This document shows positions 36,903 to 46,502 of a stretch of DNA of 64,000 bases, one piece after another (within the stretch, counting starts at the first letter, position 1; every line of letters starts with the position of its first letter). This DNA comes from Colletotrichum lupini (Eukaryota > Ascomycota > Sordariomycetes > Glomerellales > Glomerellaceae). The DNA lies in assembly GCF_023278565.1 (NCBI RefSeq), contig NC_064676.1:7688001-7752000 (forward strand), read 5' to 3'. The position numbers and the translations under genes are program-made. Below the pieces are notes generated by a model. It saw only the letters and a list, made by a program, of their open reading frames with translations. It was not told the DNA's origin and did no database searches.

Positions 36903-38079
36903 ATTTTTAAAATATTATACGTTTTAGCTCGGAAGTAAGTAGATTACTATTTTTTATATTAGTATTAGGGGTTAATTCTAGTCCTCGCTTTATTAAGGGC
37001 TTATTAATACTCTTTTCGAACTATATTCCTTATTATTAATTCGGGGGATATAAATTCTTATTTTAAATATTTAATAATTCGCTATATACTAAACTTAGCG
37101 CCGTTCTTAATAACTTTTTAAAATACGTATTTATATAATATAGCGTTAATTAATTTTACTAACTACTAAGTAAGGATTTTAATATACGTATTAATAATAT
37201 TATATTTATAAACTATAAGTTACTTATATTTAGTATCGAGCTCTTATTATTTCTAAATACTCTTAAGTATATAGATCCTCTTTATAAATATAATATAAGA
37301 ATAGATTTATTTATATAAAGTAAGTAGTATAACTAGTTTTATAAAAAAAGACCCGGCTTAGTTTTATAAATTACTTATATTTAAAAAAGTTAAAAAGTTC
37401 GTATTAAGAGTTATATTTAAAAGCTATTAATAGAGGATTTGTTTAATTTTTTTAGTCGTTTTTAAACGCTTTATAACGGGCTTAGTAAGTTCGTAGTTCT
37501 TTTTTATTACGGGTTATAATTAATTATCCGAATTCTAAGAGTAAAATAAGCGCTATAGAGGGGTTAAAGAATATATTAAAATTTAAAATATTTAAGTTAA
37601 CGTATTTCTAAACCTTAATACTTTTATTTATAGCGCGAAGTACGTTAAACTATTTAATTTAACTATCGTAGCTAATTAATTTAGCTTAGGCTAAAATAAG
37701 TATGAGTAAGTTAGTTATTTTAAAAAGATCGTAGGAATTGTATTAATAAATACGTTATTATAATATAAGGTCTTAACTAAGAGCTAGGCTTATAATTATC
37801 ATAAAAAGCGGGCCTACTTAATATAGGTAGTATTAACTATATTTATATTTTATAATATACCCCCTAGACGCTTAGAGCCGTTATTTATATAATAGGCGTC
37901 TATACTACGCCTTAGCCTTATAAATAGTAGCCTTAGCCTTATAAGTAGTAAACTAGTTAGAAAAACCTCTACTTATACAGAGACTCGAACGGCCGCCTCT
38001 CGCTTTTTAAGTATACGACTTATAAATAATACGGTACTTAACTATTATAATAATAGCGAATAGGAGCTAGGCTTATAAT

Positions 38080-38256
38080 TATTACGAGTTATAATACGTA
38101 GCAATGGGCATACGGAGTATAATAAAAGTGGCTTAATTATTAAAGTAGAAATAGATAAAAAGAAAAGGTCTATATATATAATATCTAAGATAGACACGTG
38201 ATTTAGCACGTGACGGGCACTTTGTGAGGTACGATTACTATCCCTGTTACGTGACA
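38080..38256 (-). repeat. Right LTR of Copia element 1 (177 bp)
   Basis: On the element's own minus strand this is the 5' LTR. Its outer part (about 38190-38256) keeps CACGTGATTTAGCACGTGAC with intact CpA and TpG, while the same positions in the other LTR have been converted. Confidence 0.9.
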
Positions 38257-38261
38257 GATTA
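38257..38261. repeat. Target site duplication GATTA, right copy
   Basis: Matches 29836-29840 exactly and fixes the element boundaries. Confidence 0.9.
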
Positions 38262-39044
38262 TGCCCTGACAATTCTGTTCTGTTATTCTTGAATGGTTCA
38301 ATGCCGGCTTTTTTCTCGACCTCACGTTAACTCAAGAGGATGTCGATGCTTCGAACTTGGTGAAAACGCTGTCACGTCTTATCGCGAAGTTCACCCTTTT
38401 CTCTGTATGTGTGACAGATGGATCAAAGAACATCCAAGATACTCGAGGCTGCCGGTGTCACGGTGGCCTGGTACTATGCAGCGTGTCTATATTTGGACTC
38501 AGGCTATCAGCCATCAGCAACGGCCCGTTCTCGGAAATGATTATTTGCGGGGAAGCTCCTCCCTACGAAGGGGGCTTTTTTCCCCTCTACGACAAAGTGC
38601 GCTAGCATATTCAATCTTGTAAAGATCATCGGCATGGCATGTGAGGGCAGATACTGAAAACAACATGTTGGTGTTGGCCAAGTACGCCCACAGTTTGTAT
38701 CCCCCGAAGTCGTCTGGTTGCGGGCTTCGGCAAGGCATCCCCGGAACTTTTACGGGATGACGAAGGGAAAAGTTCTTCGTGATAAGCCAATCCCGTTCGA
38801 GTCTGTCGAATGAGCGAACTGGTAACGGGCTGTGGACCTCGATTACCTTACGTCGTGAAGTTGTGACATGTCTCAGCAGCATCACACAGGGCAGTAGATC
38901 GTTCACGAGGGTTGTCAGCCGGGCAACTTGGTAGTTGACCTCTCACTACTTAAAGGGAGGAGGGTGCGTTCATTCCGACAACCTTGGCGACATCTTCATC
39001 AGCAAAATCTCACTACAGCGCTCCACCGAAGGCCAACAGGTATC
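38262..39044. other. Intergenic region upstream of the Cys-rich secreted gene
   Basis: GC-normal DNA between the retrotransposon and the next gene. Open frames at about 38293-38622 and 38541-38906 have no recognised motif and overlap on opposite strands. The segment before 39045 has CACTACTTAAAGGGAGGAG, a possible promoter element, and a CA-rich leader. Confidence 0.5.
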
Positions 39045-39659
39045 ATGAGAGTCTTTTCAAGAGGCGTTGCAATCATCGCGATGGCAGTGTAAGAAAGATT
39101 CCATGCCCACGAACAGGCCAAGTTTAGCTAACAAGTCGGCAGACTTGCCACGGCTGAGGTGCAAGCCGACACGGTCTACTGTCAAACAGTCACGTCGACT
39201 GGCACCATTTGTCCCACATTCGTTCAGATGGCATGTCTTGCCTTGTCAACCATCTCCAGCCAATGCGGATGTCCATCGACAGTTCCAACGAAATCAGTCG
39301 ACTACCCGTGTGGTGGAAACCCACCACGTGGCTGCATGGGGACTTCATATATCTACGAGACTGCAACCCCAACCTGTGGGGGCGTCACTTTCACCACTGA
39401 GGCTGTTCCCACAATTGCGCCAACTCCTACTCCCACTACTGCCGGCCTCGAGGCATGTCCAACGGTCTACACAACAGAAATGTGTGACAATTGCATACGG
39501 CCCATGTGTGTACAGTTGTCGAAAATCTCTCAGCTTTGCCATTGCCCAACGCCAGTACCCACCGTCACCGTGAACATTGACTGCCCCAATTGCCCTACGG
39601 GATGTGGCACTTACTACGAGTACGAGACTGCAAAGCCGGAGTGCGCTCCGACTGCTTGA
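39045..39659 (+). CDS. Secreted cysteine-rich protein with two duplicated modules
   Basis: Exons 39045-39088 and 39143-39659 are joined across a 54-bp intron (GTAAGA donor, TAGCTAAC branch, GCAG acceptor) and give 186 residues. Exon 1 is needed for the signal peptide (MRVFSRGVAIIAMAV plus LATAEVQA from exon 2). The mature protein has two homologous cysteine modules of about 65 residues. Shared anchors are C-x-T-V near the start, a hydrophobic helix-like piece (CLALSTISSQCGCPS and CVQLSKISQLCHCPT), then V-P-T, and the ends GTSYIYETATPTC and GTYYEYETAKPEC. A Pro/Thr-rich hinge (VPTIAPTPTPTTAG) separates them. Module 1 has 8 Cys and module 2 has 10. No named domain was recognised. Size, secretion and Cys content are effector-like, but an extracellular binding or cell-wall role is also possible. 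Confidence 0.85.
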
Positions 39660-39968
39660 GTCAACAGATTAAGAGACTTACAGGTGATATCGAGCAATGA
39701 GGGGGCAAGATATCAGAACATCCCGGCTGGGATGCATTGCCTTGACTTCGACGCACTCAAATAGCGTCTTGTGGCACTGAACGGGCCAAAGGCATATGGG
39801 GACCGTGATGATCTACATCTTTCAAGGCATATGAGTAAGGTAGTCAATAAAAGTAAAATCTTCAAGAAATTTGTCATATTCACAAAGTAGACTTCGAACA
39901 TCTACAGATATTTCCTAGATATACAATAGCTACGCCACATTTCTCCATAAATCATCATACTTCATCAA
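39660..39968. other. Convergent intergenic region
   Basis: 309 bp between the stops of the Cys-rich gene and the GH43 gene. It is AT-rich, as expected for 3' ends, with no gene seen. Confidence 0.6.
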
Positions 39969-42900
39969 TCAAAGACGCATCACGCGCGACATGCGCCGGA
40001 ACTTTTGAGGAACAGTCTGAGGCTCAACGCTCGTCAGAGTAGGAATGACCGGAATGGCCAACCCCGTATCAGCGTTGAAATACAGATGGTCAATAGTCGT
40101 CTCGCGTCTGTAACCACCGCCACCGGGGATACCAAAGCGGTGGTAGACAATGTACCAGTCATCGGTGCCGGGGACGTTGAGGATGGAGTTGTGGCCAGTA
40201 CCAAGGATGCCTTGAGACGTATCCTTTTGCAGGATGACGCCTTGATACGTCCAAGGACCGTTGAAAGTCTTGGAAGTAGCGTAGCCGACACGGTAGTTTT
40301 CAGATCCGGTATCGTCGATGGAGTACGTGAGGTGGTAGAGACCCTCGCGGTAAACCATGAAAAGCCCCTCGCGGAAATCTACGAGGCCAGTCATAAGTTG
40401 GGCGGTGTCCCACTTGACAGAGACCATGTCGTCGTTCAGCTGTGCGACCAGAGGGTTGCCATTACCCCAGTAAATGTAGTATTTGCCAGAGACCGGATCG
40501 TGGAAAGCCGCCGGGTCAATAGCCTGCCCCGTGGTGACGGCCTCATTGTTGAGGATCATGGCCTCCGGCTGAGCAGTAAATGGTCCCTCGGGAGAGTCGG
40601 CTACAGCAACTCCAATTGTCTTCCTGTTCAGAGCTGCGTTCTGGCCGCTAAAGTAGAAGTAGTACTTTCCGTCGCGCTCGGCAATGGTAGGAGCCCAAGC
40701 ATTGCCGGTCGCCCAGGGAACGTTGCCGTTCGCTCCATCAAGAGTGAGGAAGGGTTCCGCGCTACGGGTCCAGGTGACGAGATCGGTAGACTTCCATGAG
40801 TAGAAAATGTTTCCACCCCAGCCCGGAACTCCGTCGGTGGTGACATAGATGTAGTAGACGCCGTTGAAGACCGCGACGTTGGGGTCAGCATAGAGACCGG
40901 GCAGGACGGGGCTAACCATCTCCACGGCGCTGATGGTCCATTCCGCGACGACCTCTTCACCCTTAGAAAGAACGTACTTGACTGGAGCACTCAAGTCGAC
41001 AGTCGAGCCAGATGCAGGAGATGAGGTCACACCCTCGGTCGTGGTGAAGACAGGGGCGAGAGCCGTAACGTCAGTGCCCGGCTTGACAGGGAACAAGACT
41101 TTGCTGTCAGTGGTGTTGATGATGGCCGGGACCTTCAAGACTGAGGCATCAGAAAGAGAGACTTCCGTGATGGCCCCAACGATTCCAGAGCGAGAGAGGA
41201 CTTCGGCAGCTGTCAAGGATCTGTTGAAAATCGCAAACTCGCGAATCTGGCCCTTGAAAAGCTTGTCGCTAGAGTAAACAGACTTTCCGATGTAGTTCGC
41301 AGTCGTAACGCCATTGCCAATGTTCTCAGGGTCGATGTTGACATCCTCGTTACGAGCCACCTCGTAGCCATTCAGGTAAATGACAGACGTGCGGCCCGAG
41401 ATAGTGTAAACAAGGTGCAGCCAAGACCCTGTGGGAAGAGAGGAGCTGGACGCTGCTGACTTCTCACCCGTCCAGTTGCCTGTTGTGATGCTGGCTCTGT
41501 AAGGGCTTCCGGTGGTGAAGAGATAGCCATTTCCGTTGCCATCGGCAGCGGTGTTTCCAATGCCGTAGATGAAGTACGGCGTCGTCTGAGAAGCATCTAG
41601 GAGAACCTCGACCTCGATGGCAATATCCTCAACGCCCGACAAGATATTGTTGGGAAGTTTGACAAAGTCATCGACACCGTCGAAGGTGAGAGCGCCATCC
41701 ACAATAGTAGCACCGCCATTTATCACAGCGTGGTTACCGTTTCCGGAAGCATCTTGAAGCTGGGTGCCATCAACAGCCGAGAAGTCGTAGCGGAGGATCT
41801 CGCCTTCAGCCTCGACTGCTCGGCGTGTGGCCGATGAACCAGTCAAAGAGGCAAGCTCGGCAGCGGTCACAGAGATGACGGTTCCGTGACGCGGGCTGGC
41901 CGGCAGGCTGTAGGAAGATGATACGGTCCAGTTGGGGTTGCCAATGTCGGCAGTCTCCAAGGGAATGTAGCCGCGTCCGCCGTATTCATCAACGAAGAGG
42001 TAAAACTTCTCACCGTGGACGTCGTCCGGGTTCGATTTGAAGGTAGTTGGGCCCTCAACAGCGCTTGTACCAGCTTTTTTGCCGATGCAAGAGTCGATGA
42101 TGGTCCACGAGTCCAGGGTAGCGCGAAGAGATGTAGAACTCTCTTGAATGATATCACTGCATCCCGTACTGCTAGCACCTTCGTCCTTCGTGAATCGGTA
42201 GTAGGTATCGGCCGACTTGATGACGGTCGAGTCAATTCTCGACATGCCAGCATCCTGCCAGATAGAAGTCTCGGAAAAGGTTACGAAGTCGCGAGTGGTT
42301 GCGTACAGCATGCGGTGGTAGGTGCTGCCAGTGCGGTTGACATCGCTGTCCTCGTAGAGAGATGAAGCCCAGGAGACCAGATAGGCACCAAGGTCGTCAT
42401 CGTAGTAAGCCTCGGGTGCCCATGTGTTTCCTGCCTCAGGAGGGGAAACCAAGACATGCCTCTGTGCTGACCAGGTCTTAAGATCGTTAGATTCCCAGAC
42501 CTCGAGATACCGACTACCAATGCGAACTGAGTCACCCCAAGATGTACCTGAACCAATAGAGAGATCGGTCGCAATGAGGTAGAAGGTATCACCCTCGGGC
42601 GATCTGATGAGGAATGGGTCGCGCAGGCCCTTGGTGCCGTATGTAGAGGTCAAGACGGGCTGACCTCCGTTGAGCTCGGTCCACTTCAGGGCGTCGTTGC
42701 CTTGACTAGCGGCGAAGTAGATCTTCTCTCCAGCAATGGAGTTTCCGGTGAAGTAAGAGAATGCGTAGCCCGCAAAGGGATCAAGGGCCACGGCTTTGCG
42801 GACGGAAGCGACAAGCTCTCGAGTCTGAGAGCTGCCTTCGTAGTCGATGGAAGCGGTGAGAGCCACCTGGGTATCCTCGGCCTGTCTTACGACAACACCA

Positions 42901-43109
42901 CTGCTTGAGATGACCGAGGAGTTGCTTGCCCAGGTGACATTGAGACCGTCAATGGTGGAGGGTAGGTACAGGTTGCCACGGACATCGTCAAGGTTGGTCA
43001 CGGTGATAGCGGCAAGAGCTGCCTCAACCTTCGCGGTGTTGTCGTCTTGGCCTCTCACAGTCGCCGCGAGGGCGAGTGCGGAGGAGAGCCAGAAGTGAAG
43101 CGACTGCAT
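39969..43109 (-). CDS. Secreted GH43-LamG-GH43 two-catalytic-domain glycosidase
   Basis: Intronless, 1046 residues, with a signal peptide (WLSSALALAATVRG). After an N-terminal Ig-like stretch (about 25-105), a first five-bladed GH43 domain (about 110-430) shows the three acidic sites in order: RDP (Asp about 164), RIDSTVIKS and AVEGPTTFKS. A LamG/concanavalin-like domain follows (about 440-650, with DASGNGNHAVINGG and GQIREFAIFNRSLTAAE). A short beta-sandwich linker (about 660-735) leads to a second GH43 domain (about 738-1030) with YADPNVAVF, AIDPAAFHD and FREGLFMVYREG. GH43 enzymes cleave arabinofuranosyl or xylosyl links in hemicellulose or pectin side chains. Both domains keep their key acids, so both may be active. 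The Ig and LamG pieces and lack of introns recall bacterial multi-domain GH43 proteins. Confidence 0.88.
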   Translation of the reverse strand: MQSLHFWLSSALALAATVRGQDDNTAKVEAALAAITVTNLDDVRGNLYLPSTIDGLNVTWASNSSVISSSGVVVRQAEDTQVALTASIDYEGSSQTRELVASVRKAVALDPFAGYAFSYFTGNSIAGEKIYFAASQGNDALKWTELNGGQPVLTSTYGTKGLRDPFLIRSPEGDTFYLIATDLSIGSGTSWGDSVRIGSRYLEVWESNDLKTWSAQRHVLVSPPEAGNTWAPEAYYDDDLGAYLVSWASSLYEDSDVNRTGSTYHRMLYATTRDFVTFSETSIWQDAGMSRIDSTVIKSADTYYRFTKDEGASSTGCSDIIQESSTSLRATLDSWTIIDSCIGKKAGTSAVEGPTTFKSNPDDVHGEKFYLFVDEYGGRGYIPLETADIGNPNWTVSSSYSLPASPRHGTVISVTAAELASLTGSSATRRAVEAEGEILRYDFSAVDGTQLQDASGNGNHAVINGGATIVDGALTFDGVDDFVKLPNNILSGVEDIAIEVEVLLDASQTTPYFIYGIGNTAADGNGNGYLFTTGSPYRASITTGNWTGEKSAASSSSLPTGSWLHLVYTISGRTSVIYLNGYEVARNEDVNIDPENIGNGVTTANYIGKSVYSSDKLFKGQIREFAIFNRSLTAAEVLSRSGIVGAITEVSLSDASVLKVPAIINTTDSKVLFPVKPGTDVTALAPVFTTTEGVTSSPASGSTVDLSAPVKYVLSKGEEVVAEWTISAVEMVSPVLPGLYADPNVAVFNGVYYIYVTTDGVPGWGGNIFYSWKSTDLVTWTRSAEPFLTLDGANGNVPWATGNAWAPTIAERDGKYYFYFSGQNAALNRKTIGVAVADSPEGPFTAQPEAMILNNEAVTTGQAIDPAAFHDPVSGKYYIYWGNGNPLVAQLNDDMVSVKWDTAQLMTGLVDFREGLFMVYREGLYHLTYSIDDTGSENYRVGYATSKTFNGPWTYQGVILQKDTSQGILGTGHNSILNVPGTDDWYIVYHRFGIPGGGGYRRETTIDHLYFNADTGLAIPVIPTLTSVEPQTVPQKFRRMSRVMRL

Positions 43110-44845
43110 GACTGGGATTGCTCAGAGAGCCACAAATCGTCACCTTGAACATCAAGCCAGAACATGTATCATAGGATCTGCTTCTCACTTTATATATGTA
43201 GCATTCCTGTAGTCCGGCCCCGACATACGCAGGAGCGGGATGATCTCCCACATCGCTGGGTCAGGACAAGACAAACCGTCCGAGACTTTGGCCGGCCGGC
43301 TTGGGTAGCACTGCGATGGATATTGCGCCCATAAACAGCCCAATGGCCGATCATTGCCTCTTGCTATTACGCAAGCCTCATGCTAGCAATGGAAGATTTG
43401 CAAATTCACTTGTGAGGAGCAAGCGCAGCAGTAAAGGCAAAGCGTCGTGGAACGGTTACACCGAAAGCCCAACGGGAACTTGCGGTAGTCACATTAGCTA
43501 CCCCGAAGACCCTTGTCTCTCCGCACTTTGAATACCCCACAATCTCCAAAGACAACCGGCGATGATGCGCATCCCGGCTGTTGATGGCTGGTTTGCGGGG
43601 AAGTCGCAGCCGGTGAGGAGACTAGGACACGATGCGCTCGAGTCAGGCAGCCCGGTGGTGCTCAGGTGACTGAGTGAAGATAGAACACATCAAGTCAAAC
43701 TCTTCGACGACAGACTTCTTGACTTTGAGGTTGACAAGATCTTTCGAGAGAATTGATCCGACTGAAAGCCGTCGCGGCAAGCATGACGTCGGGCTGAGAT
43801 GTGCCTGTTCTTGTCTCCAAATCGGGCATAGTTGGCACAAGCATGGTGCCCTTGATCGCGGTGGTACTTGTCATGGAGAATCTTCCAGATGCGGTCAGAT
43901 TCTTTCACGTGCCTCCAGGGATGGTGCAATAACAACTCGTATTTTACCGGCCATAGTGGCATGGTCTGCTGGGTAGGGGGAAGAAAGTTGGAAACGGACG
44001 ATGGCTGGGTGATTTGAGCAGGGGAAAGCTGTTCGTGACATCGCAGAAATGATGTACCGAGGCAAAGTTACCACGCGCTCGAATCAAATTGCTCCCGACG
44101 TTACGATTTAGGCAAGTCGCCGCCCCGCAACGCGTCCAAACCTTTACTTAGAGTTCCTGTCACCAGGCAGCGCTCGGGCCGAAGCTGCGCGATGCTATCA
44201 TCAGACCAAATGAAGTCTGAGTTATTTTCTCACAACCAAGAAAGCCTTGGAGCCTTGCCTGAAAGCTTTCCCCTGCCAAGTATACCCTTGATCGTAGCAA
44301 AGACACGCGAAAGATGGACAAGCCAGGCAGACCAAATGGGTCTTCCCATATCCAGTGATCAAGCACTTCACGTCCATACTTGAACAGGATCCTGCCTCTG
44401 AAGAGTGTCTCGAGTATTAATTTTCACTATCACGTAGTGCAACCACTTGTAAAGAGTCCAAGTGTGAGGTCAGATCGATAACGAAACAGTGGCATATAGC
44501 TAATGATAAGTCAAAAGCAACGGGCGTTCCCGTTCTTACTCACTTAAAATGATCGAGAGTGTCGTGGAATTGACAGAGCGTTAGAGGTGACCAGTAGCAG
44601 ACAAGATGGTGATTTTTTTTGTCGAAGTCACTTGCCTGACTAGGAAGCATTCGACGGAAAGCTATAAGAGCCGAAGGAGGACACAATGAAGGAAGCCTTG
44701 TTCGCATTTTCTGAGAGGAAGTAGTTAAAAAGTAACATTGGAATGACTTCTGGTGAGGTGATGACACCACAGCCACACAAACATCTTCGCCATCGTTTCC
44801 ATATTTATCAAGGGAAAGGGCCAACCAAATCCCATGAGACATCAA
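43110..44845. other. Intergenic region upstream of GH43
   Basis: Beyond the GH43 promoter no gene was recognised. On the minus strand around 43643-43962 two overlapping frames have a mildly protein-like look, but each is broken by stops and neither is recognised. This may be a decayed gene or chance. Confidence 0.45.
43188..43196 (-). promoter_or_regulatory. TATA box of the GH43 gene
   Basis: The minus strand reads TATATAAAG here, about 80 bp upstream of the ATG at 43109, a good spacing for a strongly inducible fungal promoter. Confidence 0.6.
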
Positions 44846-45202
44846 CTAATCACAGTAACTTCCACTGTCACAACATCCACTGTCATAACATCCCCCTCCA
44901 CTAGTGTCGAACGTAGTCATCATCAACCACGGTGTTGAATCGTATTTGTATGTCGAGCTCGATGGTCTATAAGCAACACTTCGTTCTCCCCGTCTAGCAT
45001 GGTGAGCTTCCACCTTAGCCTTCTTTGCTTTGGCCTTCTTCAGCGCCTTTGCTTCTTTCTTGATGGTGGCTTCTTGGCGTTGCTCTCGATTCTCGATCGG
45101 AAGGCGTTTCTTTGGATGGATCGAAGTCCTGAGGCTTTTAATCAGAGCTTTTAGCCTGAGAAAGCCTCGAGGCTCTTGGGTGATGGTTGCTTCAGGCGCC
45201 AT
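44846..45202 (-). CDS. Hypothetical Lys-rich protein with Cys-rich tail
   Basis: Single exon, 118 residues, starting MAPEATITQ. The first half is strongly basic and probably helical, with KKEAKALKKAKAKKAKVEAH. The second half ends in a compact tail of Gly, Ser, Asp and Cys (GGGCYDSGCCDSGSYCD) made of imperfect CYDSG or CCDSG units, encoded by an imperfect 15-18 nt DNA repeat. There is no signal peptide, so the cysteines might be intracellular or metal-binding. No family was recognised. The clean composition shift and adequate start context favour a real gene, but a chance frame is not excluded. Confidence 0.45.
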   Translation of the reverse strand: MAPEATITQEPRGFLRLKALIKSLRTSIHPKKRLPIENREQRQEATIKKEAKALKKAKAKKAKVEAHHARRGERSVAYRPSSSTYKYDSTPWLMMTTFDTSGGGCYDSGCCDSGSYCD

Positions 45203-46502
45203 GATGAAAATCGAAGGGGTTATTGAGAGCTTGAAATGAGTGGGTCTTGGAAAAGAAGTTTCGGATAGATCTGTTTGATATGGCTCTAGAGTTCGGTCTA
45301 CGATGAGGTAGCCGAGGTTTGATGACGTTTATGATGATGATGAGATTGGTGATGAGGTTGACGAGTTCATGTTCAGTTGCTCGCCCTCTATGTCATTTTG
45401 TTTATAAGAAAGGTTGGCCATCGTTGAGTGATCCATCGACCATGTCATCACTTCGGCACGTCCGCTTGATGATGTCCAAAAGGTGCTTGACATTTCATCA
45501 CCTGATGGTGATGTGATCAGTGAGTTTCTAGACATAGAGGTAGCGTAGTGATGTTGTTTGGCAATAGCCGATAGGTTCAGATCAACCCCAGCGTCACGGA
45601 CATTTTGAAATCCTGGTATTAGATAGGTTTCCGTAAAAAGAACAGGTGCTTTCGGCCACTGGACCTATGCATTATTCAACGCATGATCCGAAGCCAGAAG
45701 ATCGTATCTTTCATGCTGAACTACCCAAGTGATCATCATGCTCTTTGGGGAAAGTCGAGGATGTGGTGGTGCAGTGAAATTAATCAACTATCACATCATG
45801 TTAGCTCAAGGTCAGAGAGCGGAATTCAAATTATCACCACGATTTTCATAACTATTCTCAAGAGATAAACGATGTAGAAACATCCACGACGCTTTCTACC
45901 GAATTCATTGGTCTTAAGGTCGGTGGCGATCAGACTGGTATCATTACGCTGAGCTCTGATTGAAGGCATTGTTTCTACACAAGTAACAAGTAGCTAAGAG
46001 TTTTAAATCGCATCAAAAGTTTGTCTGTAGAAGTAGACATAATGGGAGTCTTGAGAGAAGATCAGGTAGACGAGATATGGGTGTTTGTTTATTTACTTTC
46101 GTGAGTGACGTAGGCCGTCTCGATTCAACACGCATCATGTGGCGAGAATCTGCCCGCGTTCATGTAGGTCATATGACCAAATACCATTCTAAGTGCTCCT
46201 CAAATACCGCGCGAAACTACGTGCACAGATTTTCAATCTTCAAGGTTCTCACTTCATTCATTGGACCAGCTACGTTGCGCGATGTACCCAAGGTCGGCGA
46301 ACATGATCATTCCTCATTCAACGTCAAGCTAAATATGTGCGCAGCGACCACAGGCCGCAATATGAGATGATATGTACAAGAATATCTGGCCAAAGGTTCC
46401 GACTTGAGAATAAGATACGGTCCAGGGTTGATGTTGGGCCCCGAGGGACCCGTGTGGTTGCTCGGCGATGCCGTGCGACTTGCGATGAATCGTAGAGGTA
46501 TC
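45203..46502. other. Intergenic region with GATGA-rich low complexity
   Basis: No gene recognised. The part from about 45300 to 45520 is rich in GATGATG-like runs. Short frames on both strands there come from the low complexity. The rest has ordinary composition and includes the 3' flank of the pectate lyase gene. Confidence 0.5.

Larger units (their letters stand above)
29841..38256 (-). mobile_element. Ty1/Copia LTR retrotransposon, RIP-inactivated
   Basis: The 8,416-bp element starts TGTCAC and ends GTGACA. Its 177-bp LTRs (29841-30017 and 38080-38256) differ mostly by C-to-T and G-to-A changes. It is flanked by perfect GATTA copies at 29836-29840 and 38257-38261. On the minus strand the reverse transcriptase is still readable: a YIDDF-type motif, now YINNF, at 32800-32814, and in the same frame 98 codons on a SYQEKV..TRLDVTF-like block near 32446-32520. 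These are Copia hallmarks. Ancestral Gln codons have become TAA or TAG. CpA and TpG are almost absent except in a nested insert at 36417-36902. It is long for a Copia element because of that insert and about 1.9 kb of extra DNA between the RNase H region and the left LTR. Confidence 0.9.

Noticed and set aside
38293..38906. Two frames of 109 and 121 codons between Copia element 1 and the Cys-rich gene
   Set aside because: They overlap on opposite strands, are not recognised and have no supporting splice or promoter signals.
43643..43962. Possible decayed gene on the minus strand
   Set aside because: The protein-like look is spread over two frames with stops. Without a homologue it cannot be told from chance.
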